A stretch of DNA of 64,000 nucleotides from Rhodocollybia butyracea. Lineage: Eukaryota; Basidiomycota; Agaricomycetes; Agaricales; Omphalotaceae. Of the stretch, positions 56,192-64,000 are shown in pieces (within the stretch, counting starts at the first letter, position 1; every line of letters begins with the position of its first letter). The notes below the pieces were generated by a model. It was not told where the DNA came from and searched no databases. It saw only the letters and a program-made list of their open reading frames with translations. The position numbers and the translations under genes were made by a program. Location of the stretch: contig JADNRY010000278.1 of the NCBI GenBank assembly GCA_015501585.1, positions 1-64,000 on the forward strand, read 5' to 3'.

Positions 56192-58229
56192 ATGGCGCCC
56201 AAACGACTCTACTCCCTCGGACTCGCTTTATCCGCTGTGGCCTCCGTTCGTGCGCAATCTCCGGTTTTCGGTCAGTGTGGTGGAATCGTAAGTGATCTGT
56301 TGAAGCTTCAAGTCGAGATCGTAAACTGACACTTCTAACGTGAACGGTAGGGTTGGACTGTGAGTATTATATAGTAGTCACTCGTCGGAAGGAAAGCTAC
56401 CCATTCCTTTTTTATTCAAGGGAGCAACGACCTGTGTATCTGGCTCAGTTTGCGCCGTTCAGGACGCCTGTGAGTGCAACACGCTTATCTCGCTCAACGC
56501 ATAACTCATTTTTTCTCATTCAACAACAGATTTCTCCCAATGCGTGCCTTCCACTGTGATCCCAACAAGTACCGCACCAATCGTAATACCCACCATAGCC
56601 CCAGTATCGGGCAATAAACTCAAGTATGTCGGTGTGAACATCGCAGGCTTTGTACGTCGCGCTGCCAGTATCTCTTCAACTCAAGGTTAACCGGCTAGTT
56701 TTACAGGACTTTGGTTGTAACACCGATGGAGATTGCAATGTCAGTGGAGCATGGCCGCCGTTGACGCAGTATTACGGTAGGCATTCTTCTTGCATCCAGG
56801 TTTTCTTCCGACTGAGTTTCTGTGATTTTATAGGCATGAACGGAGCAGGACAGATGCAACATTTCACAGCCGACGATGGGTACAACATCTTCCGTCTCCC
56901 CGTCGGATGGCAATTCCTCCTGAACGATGTCGTCGGAGGAACTCTGAATGCCGTCAACTTCGCTAAATACGACGATCTTGTGCAGGTGCGCTTTGAAACA
57001 ATTTATAGATATACATACCCTCCTTTAGTTCCTGCTCACTGCGTTGTCGATAGACGTGTTTAGACACCGGTGCTTCATGTATCATCGATATACACAACTA
57101 CGCTCGATGGAATGGTGAAGTACGTAGTACAACTCGCTTGCTAATCAGCCAAAGCTCACTCCTCGATAAACTCGTAGATCATCGGACAAGGCGGCCCAAC
57201 CAACGCCCAATTCGCTAGCACCTGGTCCCAACTAGCGGCCAAGTACGCAGATGAGCCGAAGATTCTATTCGGAGTGTAAGTTTCCCAACCCTCCATCTTG
57301 TTTCTAACAAAAACAAAAGATTAACATAATACATGGACGTAGCATGAACGAGCCCCACGATTTGCCCAGCATCACACTCTGGGCTCAATCAGTCCAAGCT
57401 GCTGTTACCGCCATTCGAAACGCTGGGTGCGCTATCTCCACCTCGAGTTGATTTCTCGCTAAATGCACATTTATCCACTTCTACTTCCTCTACTCCCTCT
57501 GCTCCCTCTAGCGCTACATCGCAGATAATCCTCCTCCCCGGGAGCGACTTCGCCTCTGCACAACAATTCGTCACAGACGGGTCCGGCCCCGCTCTCCTCA
57601 ACGTCACCAACCCCGACGGCACCACCACCAACCTCATCTTCGACGTCCACAAATACCTCGACGTCGACAACTCTGGCACTAACCTGTAAGTAAAACGCTC
57701 AAAAAGCCCTCTCATCTCTCAACTTAGCATCCTACCCATTTTGAATTATATCCCATTTTTCCGTAGGGAATGCGTTACGAACAACATCGATGCCGCATGG
57801 GCACCTCTGGTGACCTGGCTCCGGGAGAACGGCCGGCAAGCGCTGAACACGGAGACGGGAGGAGGCAACGTCGCTTCCTGCGTTGAGTTCATGTGCCAGC
57901 AAATCGCCTTCCAGGCTCAGAATTCTGACGGTTTGTTTCTCTGCCCCTCTGAAAAGTCATTCTCCAAATAACTGATATCGATCTTTCTCTGTAACAGTCA
58001 TCCTCGGGTACGTCGGTTGGTCCGCAGGCAACTTTGGCCCGCCGTCACAATATGTCTTGGTCCGTGTTTCGATTTATCGGTATAAAATCTAGTCTAACCA
58101 TCTAACTATATGTAATCATTTCAGTCTGAGGGTCCTACACAAGTTGGTACGACATGGACAGACACGCTACTAGTGTCAAGCTGCATGGCTCCCATCGCCG
58201 GTGCCCAATCCGGTTCTACCGGCCAGTAA
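56192..58229 (+). CDS. Secreted endo-beta-1,4-glucanase, N-terminal CBM1 plus GH5 (subfamily 5-like)
   Basis: Thirteen exons (56192-56287, 56351-56359, 56421-56469, 56530-56651, 56707-56776, 56834-56985, 57054-57119, 57178-57275, 57343-57426, 57512-57685, 57767-57930, 57998-58059, 58125-58229) give 416 residues. Signal peptide about 1-21 (cleavage after VRA), CBM1 about 24-57 (VFGQCGGIGWTG... SQC), a short Thr/Pro/Ile linker, then GH5: FRLPVGWQF, IIDIHNYARWNG, the acid/base Glu in VMNEPHD, DVHKYLD, and the nucleophile Glu in NTETGGGN. It cuts internal bonds of cellulose outside the cell and resembles Trichoderma EG2 in layout. Exon 2 is only 9 nt (Gly-Trp-Thr), in phase 0. All splice sites are GT-AG. 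Convergent with HIS5. Confidence 0.92.
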
Positions 58230-58316
58230 ACCTGAAGGCTAAGCTATCGAGTTGAGTATAATGGGATAAAATATCGTATACCGCTTATACCGCTCTATGA
58301 AAACAAACATCTACAT

Positions 58317-59671
58317 CTACAACTCCCTGAGTACAACTTCCAACTTCCTCACAACCACCGCATTCTCCTCTTCGCTCCCAATAGTTATCCTAAGACACGC
58401 TTCGCACCCAGGTTCGTTCCCTCTAAACCGTACCACAACACCATTCTCCTCCGCAAGCGCCTTATACACCTTTTGCGAACGCACATTGTCCAGTCGAGCC
58501 CCGTCCTTCGACAGGAGAGGAATCATGACAAAGTTCGCATCGTTTGAACCAATGCATGAGCCCAATCCAAGGTGCGCAAGGCTAGCGAGAGATTTTAGTA
58601 GAGCCGCGCGTGAAGTAAGGGTCGTGGCTATCTTCGACCTCATCGTCGCGAGCGAAGCAGGGGAGAGTGCTGAGAGCGCTAGATGCGCGGTGGGCGTCGA
58701 GATATTATACGGCGCTTTCGTATTAGTCAAGATTTGGATTAACGGCGGTTGGGCAATCGCGATCCCGAGTCTAATATAGAACTAAGCAAGGATTGAAAGA
58801 GTCGAGGATGAAGAAAAAGCGTACCTGATAGCAGCAAGCCCGAAACTTTTACTCAAGGTCTGCATAACGCACAGGTTAGCGTAGTCCTTGACTAGCGAAA
58901 CGGCGCTCGAAGCCTGGTCGGTGTAATCGATGTACGCCTCGTCGACGACTACTATGCCTTTGAACTTTTCGTAATCCAAGAGCGCTTTCACGCTTTCGAG
59001 CGGTATCTTGGTGCCTGTTGGGTTACCTGGTGAACATAGGAAGATAAGCTTGATACTCGGGTCGGCATCAACCGCTTTCTTGACCTGTTAGATAACATCT
59101 TAGTGTTAGTATTGGAGATACAAGCCCAAAAAACATTCATACATACCTCATCGACTTTAAGACTAAACCGGCCTTTAACACCACCTTCTCCAGCCTGCCC
59201 CGTCAGCTCCAGCGGACATTTCACCACCTCAACATCATTAACCTGCGCACACACCGCGTACATCCCATACGTCGGCGGCGTAATCAAGATCTTTTCCTTC
59301 CCAGGCGCAACACAAACCCTCATCAACAGATCTATCACCTCATCCGACCCAACCCCCAGAAAAACCCGGTCCACGCCTTCCACACCCCGCAGAGCCGCAA
59401 TACGCTCTTTAATAGGATCATGCGACGGATCCGGATAGCGGTGAAGATCCATGACCAGCATAGGGTCTTCCGCGCGCGCATCATTCTCCTGAGCAGAAAT
59501 CGAGTGCCCCAGCGCGTTCTCGTTCGCGTCTAACAGTATTCCTTCCTTGTAGTCATCGCGTGCGCAGCGGTATGGTTGCAGGGTGAGGATATTCGGTCTG
59601 ATAACCTGCTCTATATCAAAGTGAGAGGGCTTGACTGGGAGTTGTGAGGGAGGCAGTCCGAGGATAGGCAT
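58317..59671 (-). CDS. HIS5: Histidinol-phosphate aminotransferase
   Basis: Exons 59671-59147, 59084-58825 and 58770-58317 encode 412 residues, the usual fungal length. PLP-dependent fold type I: LLDANENALG and LHRYPDP near the N-terminus, FLGVGSDEVIDLL, ITPPTYGMYAV, LCSPGNPTGT (substrate and phosphate site), VVDEAYIDY, and TLSKSFGLAAIR with the Schiff-base Lys. It makes histidinol phosphate from imidazole acetol phosphate and glutamate in histidine biosynthesis. The C-terminal GVVVRFRGNEPGCEACLRIT is conserved. Both introns are GT-AG, 62 and 54 nt. The stop lies 87 bp from the convergent GH5 stop. Confidence 0.94.
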
Positions 59672-60005
59672 GATGGAAGAAGGAAACGAACGTTTCGAAC
59701 GGAGTCAGAAATGATTTGCATTGATTGAATTTTCGGCGCCTAATCGACGTATGGTGTTGGCGCCCTGTATAAAAACTGATTGTATTGCGAGATTGTACGG
59801 CAAGTAGACAGCATAATAAGACCTTTTTATCGATATCTAGACATACAATCGGATCGTAGAAAAGAAAAGAAAGTAAAGGCAAACAGACAAAGACTACAAA
59901 TACGAATACAGAGATGCGAAGGGGAGAAGCGAGAGAAATTCAGAACGCAGGGCACGAGGCAGGGACAAACGAGGCCTACAGCTTTTCACCCACTATATAT
60001 ACTAA
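59672..60005. promoter_or_regulatory. HIS5 upstream region
   Basis: 334 bp between the HIS5 start and the stop of the next minus-strand gene, so it holds the HIS5 promoter and that gene's 3' end. No TGACTCA (Gcn4/Cpc1) site was seen near the start; a related tgattgaat lies at about 59,721. Confidence 0.4.
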
Positions 60006-61036
60006 TCAACAAACAAACTGCTTGAAAGCTTCATAGCACTCAAGAATAATTCGTCGATTATCAAGAGGCCTCATGCCCTCGACGAACGGTTGGTGAGGAC
60101 GAGGAAGAACAGGGATATGTCCAGTAACAACAGTAGGAGTATCTGGGAAAGTCCCAGTCATAACACCGAATTCCAATTCCTGCGTGACCGGGATTTTGAA
60201 GAAAGTAGGGAGCGTTCCGACCATCACTATTCCTAGAACGACCTGGGTACGAGATGATTAAAACGAACGCACAAGAAAAGCAGAAGGCCAAGACGTACTT
60301 TATTACCGATTGGTTCAAGTCCTGCCTGCCTTCTTCGAGAATTCGTATACTGGAACGCAGCGATAGCCTTGGCAATGAGTTGGGGATGTGGCGGCAGGCT
60401 ACCCGGAAATCGTTTATCTTCGTGCACAACAAGCCTGATATCGTCGTCCAAACTACGGTCAAGAATTGAGACATCCGGCATTGCATTCCTGCGCTCTCCG
60501 CAAGTAAGAAATCCCAGCTCTTTGCGTGTGCGAGCGGCGCGAGGACGGTCAAGGTATCCAAGGTAATCAAAAAGTATCATCGCAAAATAAACGACGGGCG
60601 AGTCTTCGGCTTCAGAGTCAGTGAGAATCATCGCTAGTTCGAGCTGGGTAAGGAACCGGTAGGCCACCTTGTCTACTGTATCATCGGCAGATTGAGCAGT
60701 AAGAATTTCGGGATGGATAGAAGGTGCAGTTAAGGGCGTGGCGTTGAAAAATGTTTGAGCGTCCTGGAAAGTGACTGTAATGTTGTACGCTTCCAGCTCA
60801 GTCAAAGTCCATTCGTTTGCGGACCTGGCTACGTGAGTTAATTAACTGGCTCGTGGTTCATAGCGAAGAGCAAGGACTACGGGTATTTCGGCCCGTAGAC
60901 CGCCCCGAACTCCTTGTATTGACAGAAACGCCAAACCGGCCTTGGCCTTGTCAGTGGACAACCTCGAGGAGTCGAATCGAACGAAATCACCAGCACTTGT
61001 AAACCCTTCTCTTACTACCTCAGGCTTTCTTTCCAA
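60006..61036 (-). CDS. Conserved basidiomycete protein, possible PD-(D/E)xK nuclease fold
   Basis: At least three exons: about 61036-60881 (RLSTDKAKAGLAFLSIQG), about 60822-60297 (SANEWTLTELEAYNITV ... LTCGERRNAMPDVSIL, DDDIRLVVHEDKR, HPQLIAKAIAAFQYTN), and 60239-60006 (GTLPTFFKIPVT... GMRPLDNRRIILECYEAFKQ). The last intron is GTACGT...CCCAG. The first junction is uncertain because frames do not join with the most obvious GT-AG pair. The order Glu...Asp...Glu-x-Lys (PDV then HEDK), followed by a helix with conserved Gln, recalls restriction-like nucleases. This is pattern-based inference only. Similar hypothetical proteins are common and multicopy in Agaricomycetes. No signal peptide or membrane segment. 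Confidence 0.65.
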
Positions 61037-62480
61037 TTATCGCTTTTCAAGCGGTACTTGTTATCTATACAAGGTCAATGCCTCGCTTCGCTCTGGCATT
61101 ACCTAAGAACAGTCAGTAATTACAACAGAATTTCATTATAAGTTAACATGGGATTGGCTTTTACAGTTACATGAGACTGATGCCTTAGTCTTGACAACGC
61201 TGTATGCATTAATTTAGACAGCTTGTCGATGTGAAAAGACCGGTTTACTGAGGTTGATCCCAACGATATTGAGAGTTGGGTGGATGTTGTAAGTTGTTAG
61301 GGGGTAAGGGGTAGAGTTTGTGAGTATTGTGCTGGAGATAGAATAGTGGATTTTACTTCTTCCCATTAGAGTCACTGAAGAGGTGTCTTCAGGGCCCAGA
61401 GGTGTAAATATTGCCAATTGGTGTGGGTAAATTCAAAGAAGATTGTGAAAATTAAATTTTCTCTTACCCCTTGCTTTAGTACCCTCCAGGCTCCGGGGTC
61501 TGTTGTAGGCCTGAGATAAGTAGCGCAACTTCGCAAGCTACCCAAAATGTACATGTATGCACTGCAGAAACAGGCGACCATTGTGGCACATAAGTATACT
61601 GTCAGGGTGTAGGAACCCGGCTGTCGCCTGCATACTTTGTCTGAATCCAAACCTGTAGATAGTGGGTGTAATATTTGTGTAATATGAGCCTTGGACGAAG
61701 TTGGGACGAAGCTCCTTACTTGTCTTAGAATGAATTACAGTCCTCCTGAGGACGGAACGGAACACCAGTACAGGGAGCTTTTATTGTTACACACCATAGA
61801 AACCGTCGGTTTCTAGATAACCAGCCCATGATCTCAAATCTCTCTTACTCTATGTACAGCTCAGGCTTTACCCCCAACCAGCCCATCGATCCTCAAGAGT
61901 CAAACATTAATGTTAAGTCACTAAGTATGTACGTTGCTACCCCTGAGCCCGCACTTACCCACCTCCCTTCCTGGATGCCTTTCCCTCACAAACTGGCTGA
62001 GCATGAGTGCATGCCCGAGCCTGTAACATCGTCGATGTAAGATAAGACACATATGATAGATGTGTTGCCGAGAGTGAGTACTTGAGCCACTGAGCTAGTC
62101 TTGCACTTAACAACACAGTCCACTTACTTCAGGAGTTGGCTCGCAGCCTGTTCACGCGCACGCGTTCACAAAGCCGTGCTTTGTACATGTTGTACTGACT
62201 GTCGTCATGATGAACGACTTTTGGTTTTTCTTCCTTTTTTCGGAAATCCTGACGTCAACGCAAAGAAAATGTATCTAATCGGCCAGGCGCCGTTTCGTTC
62301 ATACGGGCATGTTAGGTGGACACAGGAGTCACCCTGTAGCAGCGGTGACTCCCTGAAATTGGATTGTGTAGTGAACAGGGTACAGATAGTAGTACATGAA
62401 TGTAGATGAATAGAAGTACTTGATAAGGGCAAGTGGAGGGAGGGTAGCGAAAATTTATATGAACTAAACGGCTGAGAAGC
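61037..62480. other. No supported gene
   Basis: Short frames only (61,828-62,040 plus; 61,372-61,650 and 61,538-61,765 minus; 62,101-62,409 plus), no domain recognised. Tandem caactt/gttgt motifs around 61,270-61,320 look like low-complexity spacer. Confidence 0.35.
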
Positions 62481-62815
62481 ACATGGATAAGTTAGACAAG
62501 AGAAAACTTTATACCAGAGCTAAGGGCATAGAACAAACACGGACAAGTTAGACAAGGGAAAACTTGTAGTGCTACCGTGGCTCTCAGGTATTTAACTGTA
62601 AATAGGAGTAGATGAAATAAGACAACTGTAACATGATAAAGAGACGGCCGGGCCGTGAGGGTACGGGACCCGGTACTCGAACCGATGAAAAGGAGAGCGG
62701 GGTCTGAGTCGCGCGGAGCGTACACTGACCATCGGTGAGTGGAGAGAGGATGATGTATGAATTATCATCACTTACCTCGATGATTAGACTCTTGTAAATA
62801 AATATTTAAAACACG
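62481..62815 (-). repeat. LTR/SINE-like repeat sharing sequence with palindrome F4
   Basis: The block ggagagcggggtctgagtcg(c/t)gcggagcgtacactgacc and the tail tgattagactcttgtaaat match the arms of F4 (48,041-48,732). On the minus strand TGGTCAGTGTACG (62,731-62,719) and GGTTCGAGTACC (62,683-62,672) resemble pol III A and B boxes, with ACCGATG and CATCGGT able to pair between them. To the left a 35-bp imperfect direct repeat (acaagttagacaagggaaaac) occurs at about 62,486 and 62,544. Either a tRNA-derived SINE or an LTR end; not a functional tRNA gene. Confidence 0.5.
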
Positions 62816-64000
62816 AATAAACACGAGCAAAAAATGGAACAAAAACCAGTGAGCTAACCGTAAGTAGACAAAGAGAAACAACAGTAAACGAATTCGAGGC
62901 ATCTGCTTGATATACGGTTAGATTAGATTAGATTAGATCGGTCTTCGGGTACGCAAAGCGGCACTTGATTCAAGACCACCTTGGCTTGATTTATTGCAAT
63001 CATCTGCCTAGAAAAGTCATTCAGGCGCCTGGTGGACTCCAGTTCAAGCTTCATGATCAAGCGTAGAACTAAAACAAACATGATGCTAGGAAATGATTAA
63101 TAAATAGCAATAGCTGAATATCGAACAGTGCTCCTTAAAACGCCTAGTATGATGTTCATTGACAAAGGAGATGGGCGGCATACGTTGTTCTATGTCCGAC
63201 GGTCACGGGAGTGATGTGACCATCTCTTTTCTCTTGCTCACTGCCACGTCGTTCGCGTTGTTCGCGCCAACTCGGATTCAGCTCTCGAGGCTCAGAAAAT
63301 CTTCGCGTTTCACCCACCCACCTCATCCCTTGGTCAAAAGCTGAGTTTTTCGCCTTATCTTCCATCTTTTCCTATGAAACTCTCACAATGTTTGATCAGT
63401 GCTCATGTTCACCTCCTTTCATATTGACTTTTCGTTTTATCATTTTGCTAACTTGGGATCTAGGTTTCCATCAAGTGTCTGGCTATCTTTCCCTTTTAAA
63501 AGGCAGGGATTTTGGCTTACCATCACTCAACACCTTACATTTCGCTTTTGGGCCCACCCGCCCATCATCGCTCAGTACGGATACTTGTTCGTGAGAACCT
63601 AGAGCCGTGAGGCTGAGCCGCTTGGTACGGCTCAGGTTCAAGCCCAAAACCTTGACAAGTATGGTCTCGCATGATACATGCATACTGTATACTCTATCGC
63701 TACGAACATTACGGTCGTAGGAGGCCATAGACCAGGTTTTGCAAACGATTTTGTCGGGAGCAGTTGAGGATGAGCCTCATGTACTTCTATAATGGCTGTC
63801 CCATCGCTCATGTGACTTATCATTGTCTGCTGCAGAGTTTTTGCACTGCTTTCTGGATAGATAAAACATGCCGAAATGTACAGCAAGGTAACTTGGCAGG
63901 TCTCTATGTCTCTATGTAATGAACAAGAACTATGGTGACTTGATATCGATGGAGACCGTACCGGACCAGCACAATCATCTGTAATCTACGTAATCTGCGA
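62816..64000. other. No supported gene
   Basis: A (gatta) run lies at about 62,920-62,938. Frames 63,156-63,365 (minus) and 63,388-63,594 (plus) lack recognisable domains. The window ends in apparent intergenic DNA. Confidence 0.35.

Noticed and set aside
62672..62731. A tRNA gene on the minus strand
   Set aside because: A and B boxes are present, but acceptor and anticodon stems do not form properly and the sequence belongs to a dispersed repeat.
1..64000. A complete defence, biosynthetic or mating-type cluster
   Set aside because: No helicase, kinase, homeodomain, pheromone receptor, PKS/NRPS or comparable co-located set is visible. The caspase, RNase III and nuclease-like genes are far apart and mostly broken.

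Overview
The window reads as nuclear DNA of a filamentous basidiomycete, probably an Agaricomycete. The evidence is the many short (about 48-60 nt) GT-AG introns, the Ty1/copia and tyrosine-recombinase retroelements, remnants of families typical of that group (caspase-like C14, FYVE, a DUF6534-like membrane protein, an RNase III-like protein), a fungal CBM1-GH5 endoglucanase, and Chs5/Cia1 genes of fungal type.

It falls into two parts. From about 1 to 52 kb it is a TE graveyard in which almost every gene is broken. Two Ty1/copia elements lie on the minus strand (117-4827 and 11079-16708), both with near-identical LTRs, 5-bp target duplications and a few inactivating lesions. The first sits inside a decayed fragment of the CIA1 gene. 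The second sits inside a partial duplicate of the 3' end of CHS5. Both donor genes are still present as intact neighbours at 52.3-55.2 kb. A caspase-like gene (8218-10843) is split by a 515-bp solo LTR. From 17.6 to 38.5 kb there are several families of non-coding palindromic (foldback) elements: a 0.37-kb palindrome present twice, a family with 21-bp-phased AGGTCATGACCT arrays (18.1-19.15 and 29.16-31.0 kb), a 0.76-kb family carrying a telomere-like core (23.16-23.92 kb), and a 3.1-kb near-perfect palindrome (32.91-36.00 kb) that splits a PWWP-domain gene at its first splice site, with a rearranged relative at 36.76-38.53 kb. A tiny TRIM-like LTR element (28.69-31.06 kb) hosts one foldback in its 3' LTR. 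At 42.5-48.0 kb a DIRS/YR-type retroelement is present as a 1.5-kb inverted duplication of its RNase H-recombinase end, interrupted by a gypsy-like LTR. Further inverted repeats follow at 48.0-48.7 and 49.4-50.5 kb.

From about 52 to 61 kb there is an ordinary, compact, intact gene island. CHS5 (exomer/cell-fusion factor, minus) is head to head with CIA1 (cytosolic Fe-S assembly, plus), with 73 bp between the start codons. A secreted CBM1-GH5 cellulase (13 exons, plus) is tail to tail with the histidinol-phosphate aminotransferase gene (HIS5, minus), with 87 bp between the stops. A conserved basidiomycete gene with a nuclease-like D...ExK pattern (minus) follows. The last 3 kb is intergenic with one LTR/SINE-like repeat.

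Recurring themes are nested insertion, CpG to TpG decay restricted to the repeat-rich half (nonsense CGA to TGA, Arg to Cys), and palindromes at gene breaks and duplication breakpoints. Exon boundaries were read by eye from splice signals and reading frame. No database search was possible.
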